A stretch of DNA of 64,000 nucleotides from NCBI GenBank assembly GCA_946807835.1, contig OX327683.1, positions 15,257,001 through 15,321,000 of the forward strand. The letters run 5' to 3'. The notes under the pieces were generated by a model. The model had not been told where the DNA came from. It made no database searches and saw only the letters and a program-made list of their open reading frames with translations. Numbering within the stretch: position 1 is the first letter of the stretch; the number at the start of each line of letters is the position of its first letter. Positions 11,672 to 23,628 of the stretch are shown in pieces. A program made the translations under genes and the position numbers. This stretch comes from Ailanthus altissimus. Its lineage: Eukaryota; Streptophyta; Magnoliopsida; Sapindales; Simaroubaceae.

Positions 11672-13990
11672 TACCTTCTAATGCCAAAGTTTTTAAGGAA
11701 GAAAAGTTTGTGTCTGATCTTTTGAGATATTCGCTTATAATAAGCAATGCTTACCAATGAGCCGAGGTTGCCAACCGTGACCAATCACTGAGCTGCAGAT
11801 TTCTGTCTTCAACTTCAATAAACCGTAACACATTCATGAGTTATATATAGTTCAATGAGAGAAGCTTGTTGAGTTTAAATTTGTACTTCGTTGGAGCTTC
11901 ATTGTTACAGAAATGGACATCCAAGTTATGACCGGTATAATCTAAATACAATTATATTTGAAAAAGAAAAACATTAGAAATAAGAAATAGCCATCTACGG
12001 CAAAAATCAAAAGCATTGTATTCATCGACAAGCCATCCACGTAGCCAATCATAAGGTGGCACGTGGGAAGCGTTAATACTGTTATTTTTGTAACAGGATA
12101 AGTGCTTTTGACACATATGAACGAGGCCCGAGTCAAGCATACACGCGTCGTTGTAGTTTTAGCCACCATAGACATTATATATTTTTATATATTTTTCCTG
12201 TCGGTTTGTCTTGTATATATATATATATATTATATATATATATACACACAAATATATAAACTTAGAAAGATTCCAAATTCCAATCTATATCGTCCTTTTA
12301 ATTATAATTATAATTTTTTTTATTTGAATGTTAGCCAACAGAAAAAGAAAAAGAAAAAGAAAGAAATTTATTAAGTTTTGATAGTTCATAAGGTCAGACT
12401 CCGCCGTCCTTACGTGTCTTGAATCATAACCTAACACCATTTTAAAACACAAATGATTTGGCAACAGATGCATTGTCCCGTGTACTTTTTTGATTTGAAG
12501 TTAAAAATTTAAGTTTCGAATAAAGTTAAAGAATTTATATTTTTATTAATAAAAAATAGTTATTAAAAATATTTATATAAAAATTTATTTTTTAAATTAT
12601 TAAAGATAACTTTGGTTATAATTTGACGATTATTAAAAATTTTATATAATTTTTTTAATTATTCAAAGTAGTTTTTAATTATAATTTGATAGTTATTAAA
12701 ATATATATATAAAAAAATTAAAATGATTTGTGTTTAATTCTAAAATAATTAAAAGAAAAAGAGACCATGAAACATAAAATATTTTCCACGTTTATATTTA
12801 ATTCTGCCCCCGTATTATTTCGAGTCTCTAAAAGTTAGCACTATTTTTTAAAAAAAAATTAAAAAAAAAAACCCTTTAGGTGTAAAATTTTTTATTATCA
12901 CCCTAAGGCCTCAAACATCGAATACTTTATTATTATAATAATCTTTAAAAATAATATCAAAACCATTTAACATAAATTTTTTTTAAAAAAAATGTATATT
13001 TATAGCGCTTTCATGAGACGTTCTAATTCTAAGACATTTTATCAATCAGATAAATCGAATTAAATGAAGGCGCATCACTCTAAAAAAAAAAAAGATAAAA
13101 GGGAAAAAGAAAGTGAAGAGATAAACATCGGATTTAAATTTAATAATTTAATTAATTGTAATTTATTACAATAACGACCCAATACAAAAAGTAGCAGCTA
13201 AAACTCTTTTAACGGCCGAAGAGCCGTTCCATGATCCTACAAGGCCCTTACGTCAGCTTCTATCCATTCATCCGCCTCCGTCCTTCGTAATCATTATCCA
13301 AACCAAGTAATTTATTTAAAAAAACAATAATGATAATAACACAAACGAAACAACCCACCATTTTATTTATTATTTTATTAAAATTTATGTGAGAAATTTT
13401 TCAAACAAATAAATAAATGAATGAAAACTTAATCTTCTTCTTCGGTCTCCCCATCTCTCCTCTCGGCCTCAAACTGAAAATTTGTCTAATTTTAGCATTT
13501 CCTCATATTTTAGTACCCCCCTTCCCTTTTTTTTTTGGTAATATCTTACATTTCTATTCCTATTTTTCCATTGCTTCAGATTTCACTGTCAAGCCGGGCT
13601 CACAACCTCTACTGTTCAGAATCAAAATAAAAAATTCAATATGAATTTTCAATTCGCAGCTCTAATTCGAACGAATTAGAGACACCAAATTTCTCTTCGA
13701 ACCAATAGAATGCCCGTGCATTTAGGGTTACGCCGTTCTGGGTTGAATCGCCGAGCACCGTTACGTCGTTGTATTGTTCTTCCACCGATCTTACAGTAAA
13801 GAGAAACTTCACTAACTGTGATTTTGTTTGTCGACTGAGTTTCTAAATTGTTTGGTTAGTTTTTTTTCTTTACTTTTGTTTTTTGATTTGTATGGACATG
13901 TAAGTTTTGTTGTCCTTTGATACGTGTTTCTGAATCGGTAGGCAAATCGTTGTTGATATTTTGAGAGAGTGTTAGTTTGTAAGATTGGTA
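11672..13990. other. Intergenic spacer with TIM14 3' UTR and SAMTL promoter/leader
   Basis: AT-rich. It contains a TA dinucleotide run at about 12213-12246 and several poly-A stretches. From about 13200 to 13990 the sequence is more mixed and probably holds the promoter and 5' leader of the next gene. No further gene was recognised. Confidence 0.4.
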
Positions 13991-13997
13991 GATAGTA

Positions 13998-16900
13998 ATG
14001 GTGAGTGCAAATGATCCAATTGAATCGTTTTTTAATTCGATTCAACATTTTAAAGAAGCACTTTCACCGCTAGAATTAGGAATCAAAAAAGCGGCGAAAG
14101 ATCTCGAAACTCGCTTGTTAGTTCCTAAAGAGAATGTAAACAATCTTGTATTGGGAAAAGAAATGAATGGATGTGGAAGGAATGCTAAAATACAGATTTT
14201 TTCTGTGAAGAAGAAGAGTGGTGGTGAGAGTAAAGATTGTAATAGTGGTCATTGTGTGGTTAGTGAGGAGAAAAAAAAAGGGTTGTTGTCAATTAAGGTG
14301 CCAGTGAAGACATTTTTGGGGTTTTTTTTGCCAAATTTAGGGAAAGTTGAGGAGGTACCAAAGAAAGGAGTGAGAGAGAAGGATTTGGATAAGGATGATG
14401 GGTCATGTATGAACTGCTTGCAGTTTGCAGTTACTTGGTCGTTGTTGGTTAATGGGTTTGTTCAGTCTCTGCCTGGTCCCTTTAAGACGGGGAAGAAACG
14501 GATTCAGAAAGTGGATGATGAAGATAAGAGGCATTTGAATTTGGGTGTGAATGGAGCAAATACAAAGGCTTCTTGTGAGTTTAAGCAAAAGAGGTTAATG
14601 GTTCAGTGCGTTAATGTAGGTAAGAATGAGGATACAGCAGATAAGGCGGGGAACCATGTATCGGTTGAGTGTTTTATAGGGTTTGTATTTGATCAGTTGA
14701 TACTAAGTCTTCAGAAGTTTGAACAGCTTGTGCAGGAAGTTGAGAAATGTTATGATTGTTTGCCCTCGTCCTCACCGCCTCCGTCCTCTCAATTTGATCA
14801 TTTGAGGGCAATTACAAATATTTGGGAAGGTCGAACAGCTGATTTAAATGGAATTCTGGGGAACTTGAACTTTGCAAGAGTGGGTGGTGTGCCTTCTGGT
14901 ATAGTTGGGGTAACTCCTTCAGTGAATGAAGAGGGCGAAGATGGTGTTAGTACAGTCAATAGGGAAGAACCAGGGGGTAATTCTCCACAGAAGGTGGCTG
15001 GTGGGATACTTAGCATTCCTCTATCCAACGTGGAGCGTCTGAGATCTACATTATCCACTGTTTCATTGGCCGAACTGATTGAGCTTGTACCACAGTTGGG
15101 GCGATCTTCTAAAGACCATCCTGACAAGAAGAAACTATTCTCTGTCCAGGATTTCTTTAGATACACGGAGTCTGAAGGTATATTTCACATGTTGCCCGGT
15201 AATTTATTGAATGCTGCTTTTTGTTCGGGTTTTAATTTTTTTTGTGGAACTATATTCATTTCAGTGATAGATCGTTAGTATTGTGCCTTTGACAAACAGT
15301 CATTGAAACCAGTGGCCTCATCTTGTCCTTTGTCTTATGATGGAATTAATGTTGCATTATACAATTATCTAGAGTGATTACTCCTATTTTAGCTCTTGTC
15401 CTGCAGGTAGGCGGTTTTTTGAGGAACTGGATAGAGATGGTGATGGCCAAGTGACTTTGGAGGATCTTGAAATTGCAATGAGAAAGAGAAAATTGCCACG
15501 GAGATATGCTCGGGAATTTATGCGTCGTACTAGAAGTCACCTATTTTCCAAATCATTTGGTTGGAAACAGTTTCTGTCCTTGATGGAACAGAAGGAATCC
15601 ACTATTCTCCGTGCTTATACTTCTCTCTGTTTAAGCAAGTCTGGGACACTGCAGAAGAGTGAAATATTGGCATCACTCAAAAATGCAGGACTTCCTGCAA
15701 ATGAAGACAATGCTGTTGCTATGATGCGATTTCTAAATGCAGATACAGAAGAATCTATTTCATATGGACATTTTCGGAATTTTATGCTTTTGCTGCCTTC
15801 TGAACGGTTGCGAGATGATCCTCGGTAAGATGAATTTGCTTATCTTAAATGGATATAAAGTCTTAAAAGCATAATTTTCTGTTATGATACATTTGATTCA
15901 AATAAAGTATGACTTATTTTTAAAATCTGTAGTTTGAGTTATTGGGTTTGGCCTTTGATTCAGTTAGTGATGAACTTTTTGTTTTGTGGATCTACATGTG
16001 GTTGTCTGGATAAGATAAGAATAGGTTACTTTTTTTATTCGTTGGGAAGAATAAACTATTGCATTGAGATGAGAGGCAACAAAGAAACTGCTTTGGTTTC
16101 TGAAAAAACATGGTGTTACGAAAATGGCTAGGTTACTCCTATCCGTTTGTAACTTCTTTTTGTTATATGTACAGGAGTATCTGGTTTGAAGCTGCGACTG
16201 TTGTTGCTGTTGCACCACCTGTGGAAATACCTGCTGGAAGTGTTCTAAAATCTGCATTGGCAGGGGGCCTTTCATGCGCGCTTTCCACTGCTCTAATGCA
16301 TCCTGTTGATACTATAAAGGCAAATCCTGTAGCTCAATAGTTATTTTATCCATGTAGCAACATTTGTTAAATATTTGGGAAACTTTTTGAGTAATTGCTC
16401 TTATGGACTTATGCATTTATGAAGTTCTTGATCCGCTTGGGTATAGATTCTAATCATAGTGTAGGAAGCCAACAATGAAGCACCTATAGGAAATCTGAAT
16501 TGTTGATAGTTTTGACATAAGCTTGTCTTTAATATTCATAATTCTTTCATGTCATGTTTTTTTTGGTATTGCCAGACTCGAGTGCAAGCATCAACTCTTA
16601 CCTTCCCTGAAGTTATTTCAAAGCTTCCACAAATTGGAGTACGGGCATTATATAGGGGTTCAATTCCAGCAATCCTTGGACAATTTTCAAGGTTTTTTTG
16701 TTACTATTGTTTACCTTTTCAATCTTTTACTTCTACTAGTTGCATTGACTTGATATTTTGGATGTGTTTCCTTTGACTTTACAGCCATGGCCTGCGAACT
16801 GGAGTTTTTGAAGCAAGTAAGCTTGTGCTATTGAATGTCGCTCCAACACTACAAGAGCTTCAGGTAATGATACCGTTCTGTGACCTTTTCCTCAACTTTG

Positions 16901-18538
16901 TCTGGGAGTCTTAGATACTCTCATAGTTTCTCTGTCAATACTTCATTTAATAAAGAATCAGAAAAAAAAAATTGTGTTTCTAAAACTAAAAATTGATGAG
17001 GGGAAAAAAACTGATAGTTAAATTGCACACATCATATGCTGATATTGGTGGAAAACTTTATTGGCATGTTATGCAGGTTCAATCTATATCATCATTCTGT
17101 AGCACATTTTTGGGGACAGCCGTGCGGATTCCATGTGAAGTACTAAAGCAACGGTTACAAGCTGGCATTTTTGACAATGTTGGACAGGCCATTGTTGGTA
17201 CTTGGCAACAAGATGGTCTTAAGGGTTTTTTCCGTGGAACTGGTGCCACTCTTTGCCGGGAGGTCCCATTCTATGTCGTTGGCACAGGGCTTTATGCAGA
17301 ATCCAAGAAGGTAGAGGTTTTAATATTGAAGCAATTTTTGTAGTGATTGGTGTTTTCTTTCAATTATTTTTTTTTCCCTGAACTTATTAATAGGGTGCAT
17401 TTCTCCAACAATTACTTGTTTGAGTTTATTTCTCTAGGCAATTTCTTTAATAGTTGATTTTTGTGGTTTGTTGAACTGCTTTTTTTTTTTTTTTGAAGGT
17501 TTGAATGGGGATGAAAACTCTCATCCACCAAACCCTAACCTTTAACCACCCCACCTCTCCTATTTTTACTTGAACTCTGGAGGCCTCCGGCACAAAGAGC
17601 ATTCATAACCATCCGAGCAATATTAATTAATTCTATTAATGGTGTACTTTTTTTTTTTGCCTTGTTTGATTAATAGGTTAAAAGATTCTGTGGGTTGCAG
17701 GAAAAGAAAAAAAGAATCTAGTCTTCTGTTAATAAGTTATTTGTTTTCAAAGTGTTATAGAATTCGGATGTCTGCTGGATGTTTGCTTGACTAAAAATAA
17801 GTTATATGTCTATAGTCAGATATGGTTAATGCTTCTATGTTTATGTAAATCTACTCTATTTTTGTGTGATTAGATATAGCATTTGATAGATTTATATCTA
17901 TTTTGACTGTGGTGTGTTGCCATGCGAGTTTTATTAGGATTATTTGAGCTTAAGTTGAGACTCGATTTGTTTGACCATTGTATTGGAGCCCAAGCTTGAT
18001 ATTAGGCTTACTATTATTCATCCCTATCTAGGCCACAGGTTTAAGCTCTCTGGTAAAGTGGTAAATAACCATTTATTTATTAATATTTGGTCTGCGTCTT
18101 GCATCCTGATTTTATGTGAAGATGTTTAATGAAAGCTCTGCTAAATTTTTGAATAATTATAAACTGAACTTTTACATGATATTTTAGATGGTTCAGCAAC
18201 TTCTTGAGCGGGAGCTCGAGCCCTGGGAAACAATTGTTGTCGGAGCTTTATCCGGAGGGCTAGCTGCTGTTATCACTACACCTTTTGACGTCATGAAAAC
18301 TCGAATGATGACTGCTCCAGGGGGCCGACCAATATCAATGACAATGGTAGCTTTTTCTATACTCCGGCATGAGGGACCCCTTGGCCTATTTAAGGGTGCT
18401 GTACCCAGGTTTTTCTGGATCGCACCTCTGGGTGCCATGAACTTTGCTGGCTATGAACTTGCTCGGAAGGCCATGGACAAAAATGAGGAAATAGCAGGAG
18501 ATCAGCTGCCTCAGAAAAAGTTAGCTAGTACTGGATAA
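13998..18538 (+). CDS. SAMTL: EF-hand mitochondrial carrier family protein, SAM-transporter-like (SAMTL)
   Basis: Seven exons: 13998-15177, 15407-15824, 16175-16319, 16576-16691, 16785-16863, 17077-17310, 18188-18538; 840 residues, close to the Arabidopsis relative At2g35800 (about 820). Residues 1-390 are a plant-specific, Ser/Lys-rich region with no known fold. An EF-hand loop at 402-413 (DRDGDGQVTLED) has all calcium ligands. A second, degenerate EF-hand-like region follows. From about 550 comes the carrier domain with three signature motifs: HPVDTIK (575-581), IPCEVLK (664-670) and TPFDVMK (755-761). The closest carriers move S-adenosylmethionine; the Arabidopsis relative has been described as calcium-binding and plastid-associated, but the substrate of this long form is not settled. 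Intron 3 appears to use a GC donor. The start has good N-terminal family similarity (MVSANDPIESFFNSIQ). Confidence 0.88.
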
Positions 18539-20605
18539 ATAAGGGTGTGTTTTGAAGTTAAAACAAACTCCTGGAAATTTTTCTTGGAATGAGAGAAATT
18601 AAATCCTGCCGGGAAAGTTTTGTGCTTTTTCCGATACTACTAGCGGCATTTACTTCCAATTGTCATCTGTCGACAAGTCTACCTTTTATACTTAGGACAT
18701 TGTAATTTTTGTTATGATCTTTTCCTTTCCTGTCTTGATCTAATTTTGTATACAAGGATGGTAGTTCAAGCACATTCTTGGTTAAAGTTTTGTACTGTGC
18801 ATTCACAAGTTCTAATTTTTGGGAAATGTACTCTATTTTAATTTCATATATTTTTGTTGTCATAAAATTAAAATGTAATTACTAGTCATAAATTTTAAAT
18901 TCAGATTATTTTACTTTTAAACCACATTTTGTTTTTTCAAAATTTCTTAAATAACAATTTGAAAATTTTGAGATTAAGACAAGTAAATTGGATGTTTGGG
19001 TTTGATTGAAAGCTAAAATGACCTGTTGAGAAGTAAAATTTTAACAAAAAATAAAAAAATTGAAAAAAAAATAAATAACTAAGAATTGAAAGTTAAAATG
19101 ATTAGTTGAACAGTAAAATTTTAATAAAGAATAAAAAAATAAAATCGGAAAAAAAGAATAAAAAACTAAGAATTCAAGTGTGAGAAATTTTGACAATTTT
19201 TTTATATTTATTTGTTTTTAATTTATTATATTTTCTCACTGATATATTTTATTTCTTCTCAAGCAAAGAACTATTTAAATCTTCATAGTTTAAAGAAAGG
19301 AATATTTAAACTTTAATATTTTTAAATTTTTCGTTTGCATCTCTATTAAATGATAGAATCTACTAAAGTTAACAAAAATTTAATTAAATATAATAAAAAT
19401 ACAATTATACCCTTAAATTGAGTTTGGTAATTCGAAGGATGTCTATGTGAGCAATTTCAAGGTAAATTACTATAAGATTGCATCTCATAAGTGCATACAT
19501 ATTGAATTATAAAATGCATGTCATATATATAATGCCCAACGAAATAAAATTTTAATTTTTTATGCAACAAACACATACTAAATTCAAGTTTGTTACACTA
19601 ACAAACTCAAAAAACTTACCTTTAAAGCCATTTTTTGAAGAATTAATTATCGAAGCTCACACCGAAGTGATCTCGCAAGCAATTTTAATCCTCAACATTG
19701 ATAAAATTACAAGAGCTAAAATGGTATCATCAATTTTCATCGGGATTCAAATTTATTAACACTTGAGCATTTGGACTCTCTCAATTTGGCTAAAATGTCA
19801 AAATAAGACTTAAATGTAACAATTGCATTCTTTTCTTTAAATGTGGCCTAAATAAGCAAATGAAAAACTTTGCAATATTTGTAAAGTTTATTTGTTTTAG
19901 CCAATAAACACTTGATACTAGTCCTTAATGCAATAAGACAAGTGTCTCATTATATTTGCCACTTGATATGCTTACTTTTTTATGCATTTGTCATGTGTGA
20001 TATGTAACTTATCAATTTTGTATTGGAACTAGTAACATTTGAGATTATACAAGATTATACACAAAAGATTCTTTTTTGGGCTCTCTCTTTAGTTCTATGT
20101 CTCTTATCCTTATGAGGTCTTCCTCTATTAGCAAGTATTTTTTTTTTAAAAAAAACTCCATTTAATACTTAAACTTTGACAATTTTATTTTTTGAGAGAT
20201 CTTGAAACAATTCTCACATTTCAAAATTTTTTCAAATCGAACTTTTAGACTTAGTTTGCTATCCCAATGCTCAACGAGTACACTTTATATTATAAAATTT
20301 CTTACGTTCACATCTATTTGTCTTACGAAACTATTTCACAAATCCATGAACGATGTTTCACACACACGTTATGAATATTACATAATGATACGTTGAATTA
20401 TATAAGTTGAGGTAAACTATATATATATAATCCATCAGTCACCTATATCATGTAAAGAATAGATATATAAATCATTACCATCAAATTTCTTTATGCTCGA
20501 TCATAAATTTATCTCTAAATTTGTATTTTCGTAAATAATTTTCTCAAACTATTTTGTAATATTATTTAACACCATAAAAAACTCTTTTTTGATGTTTATT
20601 TTTAT
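18539..20605. other. AT-rich spacer downstream of SAMTL
   Basis: The 3' UTR probably ends near 18750-18850. The rest is AT-rich spacer with no recognisable gene. It contains an 80-bp direct duplication at about 19004-19165. Confidence 0.45.
19004..19165. repeat. Tandem duplication, 80-bp unit
   Basis: The block starting ATTGAAAGCTAAAATGA at 19005 returns 80 bases later as ATTGAAAGTTAAAATGA. GTAAAATTTTAA and the AACTAAGAATT end are also repeated. Two imperfect copies, A-rich. Confidence 0.6.
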
Positions 20606-20611
20606 AATCAC

Positions 20612-21320
20612 ATAACTTTCTAAAATACAATTTCGAAGTATCAGGATATATAACTCACCCATATAAACTGACGAATCTCATATTTATGCACATCGAACTC
20701 CATGAGTATCAGACCTTATTCAACGACATCCAGAGATCAGATTATGAAATATCTTTGATATGCGTGAAATCAAAGTATGATGGATCACTCATAAACCCAC
20801 CATAGCACTCAGGTCAAAGAAATACGAATACTACTCAACTCGAGAAGACCCTCTATTGATGGTTCTATGGAATGTCTATTGGAGATCCCTTGTGAGTCTG
20901 TTCAGTACCCAATCCTTATTGAATGCATCCATATCTGTACGAGCTTTCACTAAGCCATATAAGTTGACCACAAGACTTTTTAAAATATAATTTCAGAGTA
21001 TTAGGATATACAACTCACCCATATAAGCTGGCGAATCTCATATTTACGCATATCGAACTCCATAAGTATCAGATCTTACCCAACGACATCCAGAGGTCAG
21101 ATTATAAAAAATCTTTAATATGCGTGGAGTCAAAGTATGATAGATCACTCATAAACCCACTGTGGCACTCAAGTCAAAGGATTACGTTAACTCAACAAGA
21201 CCCTCAATTGATGGTTTTATAGGATGTGTATTGGAGATTCTCGTGAGTTTGTTTAATACCCAATCCTTATTGAATACATGATATCTATACGAACTTTCAC
21301 TAAGCTCATAATTTGTTAAG
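20612..21320. repeat. Tandem repeat, two copies of a ~360-bp unit
   Basis: Landmarks recur 350-360 bases apart: AACTCACCCATATAA, CGAATCTCATATTTA, CGACATCCAGAG, GATCACTCATAAACCCAC, ACCCAATCCTTATTGAAT and CTTTCACTAAGC. The copies are about 85-90% alike by eye with small indels. No ORF spans them. A dispersed dimer of a satellite-like repeat or a remnant of an older element are both possible. Confidence 0.75.
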
Positions 21321-21885
21321 ACTACTCGTCTGAACAATTCAAATATAGACACACTAATCTAAAGGTATATCAATCGACCCATATCGACAACTATAGATCA
21401 GGAACGATATTTTCAAAAACATACTGCATAATAACATGTCTTAACACCATTTGTAATTTTTTACAATTATATCATTACTAATATATTTCATGATCGTTGT
21501 TTTATTTTAGATAAAATTTTAACTTTTAAAATACTAATTCTTATCATTGATTTAAATTTTTTTTAAATCCACAATGCTTAAAAAATAATAAATTTAATAC
21601 CATATAATAAAATATTAACAATTTATTTAAAATATTTATTATATAAAATTAAAATAATAAAATAACACATATATACCATTTTCAACGATAATCATGTTAC
21701 TCGTACTAAATGATATAGACTTATAAAATAACCCTTTCAATAACCGAATTTGACCTGAATTGTTTTGATGAAATGACGTAGATATTCTCTATTTTAAATT
21801 AGAAGCTGATAAGTGGTATTTCTGATTGTCATACGCAGTACCAATTTTGTCATCATAAATTAGTTAAATTACTGAATTAACCTTC
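21321..21885. other. AT-rich spacer
   Basis: No gene or clear structure was seen between the 360-bp repeats and the L7/L12 pseudogene. Confidence 0.5.
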
Positions 21886-21889
21886 ATAC

Positions 21890-22512
21890 TGAATTAACAA
21901 AGATTTACTCTCAGCTCTCACCCCACTTCCTCTACAAACCCCTCTCCTTTTCCCATACAATTCGTCAAATTTCCATCCTATCCTCAACCCCACCCTCACC
22001 GTGCCTCCCGCGTTCGCTTTCTCTCTGCCGTCGAAGCCCCCAAGAAAATCGAGAATATCAGATCCATAGGATAATTTTAAGTAAATCCATAATCCATTCA
22101 AGTCGAATGGATTCGAATTTTAAGCAGATCTATCGAAAAGCTCGGCGCCGAGATATCCTCCTCACTCTCGAAGAAGCCCGCAATCTCATCGACTACATCC
22201 AGTATAAGCTCAGCGTCTCCGTCGCCGCCTTCACTCCTGTCGCCGCCGTCGGTGTCGCTCCCAGTGCCCCTGAAGCTGAGGCTCATTTGCTACCGAAGAG
22301 AAGACCGAGTTCGACGTAGTCATTGAGTAAGTTCCCAGTAATGAGAGAATTCCGGTGATTAAGGCCGCGAAAGTGCTGAATCGGCTTTGAAAGAAACTAA
22401 AGAGCTGATTGGAGGGTTGCCCAAGAAATTCAAGGAGGAAGTGTCGAAAGATGAGGCTGAAGATGCTAAGAAGCAGCTTGAAGAAGCTGAAGCTAAGGTT
22501 TTTGTTGCTTAG
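21890..22512 (+). pseudogene. Organellar ribosomal protein L7/L12 pseudogene (mitochondrial type)
   Basis: In successive frames the region encodes a presequence-like stretch (HRASRVRFLSAVEAPKKIE), then LTLEEARNLIDYIQYKLSVS (22167-22226) with an Ala/Val-Pro hinge, then EEKTEFDVVIE (from about 22296), VPSNERIPVIKAAKVL, and finally the L12 C-terminal domain (LPKKFKEEVSKDEAEDAKKQLEEAEAKV) ending at TAG 22510-22512. The order is that of bacterial-type L7/L12: N-terminal dimerisation part, hinge, globular factor-binding domain. At least three frame changes and an in-frame stop after DVVIE break it. No introns are visible; since plant L7/L12 genes may lack introns anyway, retroposition cannot be proven. 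The 3' part is better preserved than the middle. Confidence 0.8.
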
Positions 22513-23620
22513 AGAAAGTGGTTGATTGGTGGGTTGTCTTATTGATTTTTGTCTACTTTAGGGAGAATTTTTAGTTTTAAAAAACTATAATTTGGATTTG
22601 TAGTTTTCTTCAAGAATAGCATCAACTCTTTAATTCTATTTTTTATTATTGCTGCTATTGCTCATGTTATGTTTGTTAAATTGCCTGAATGATCAAAAGA
22701 CCAAATGGTCGTGCGCATCATGTAATGAGCAGAAGACCAAATGGCCAAAAGAGTCTCAGAGTCACATGCTAACACGTGTAACAAAAATGCAAAGTCATCA
22801 CTTAATTTTGATTTTTTTTAATGTAATCTTAAATACCATTTTTGCATTCTTAGCCGTTAATTTTAATCGACCCATCTCTTAACAAGGATGTAACTAAAAT
22901 TTTTAAAAATATTAAAATTTAAATGTCAATTTTCTCAAATTCAAATTACAAGAGTTCAGATATTTTTATTTTTTTCTTCTATTTCATCGTAATATACTAC
23001 TATTACATTTCATACTTATAATTTTATAAATTAAACATAAAAAAATTCCAAATATACTGTAAAAAATTTAATTTATTAACAATAACAATAATAATTTCGC
23101 CTCTTATTATTTAATAAAAATTAACTAAATAATTTATAATTATTAAAAATTATAACCTTTAAAATAATGCCTATTTGTATAAATTTCCCTTGATTCTATT
23201 TTCAGTATAACCATACTTTTGAGTCAGGCTGCATATTACAAAGCATTGAATTTGCAATTTCTTAATAAAGAGGGTAGAGTTGGTGGTATGGTACCATAAT
23301 CCTTGCATATTTCAAAATTTTGTGTAGTTCAACATTTCAAGGTGCTCCCCCGTTAAATATGATTGATTTCTGATGCCTGCAGATAAACAAGATTTTTACT
23401 GTTTCCCCGATAAACATTGTTGCTTCCATTGCAAGCAAGTTCAATCGCGACACATGAAAAACCTAGTTTTCAACATGAATGTAATGAAACCTCAAAATTT
23501 TCAAATCCAGAGCAACTGGTTTACAGAAAACAATTCTGGTTTTTATTATTACGAGATAAACAAGGAAAACATGGCAAGTTCAGAAAATCTTTACTGAGCT
23601 TGCTGCTGCTAAATTGAGCA
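22513..23620. other. AT-rich spacer
   Basis: No recognised gene. Its last part is the likely 3' UTR of the minus-strand ATP synthase gene; small ORFs at 23373-23617 run antisense to that UTR. Confidence 0.45.
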
Positions 23621-23628
23621 GAATGAGA

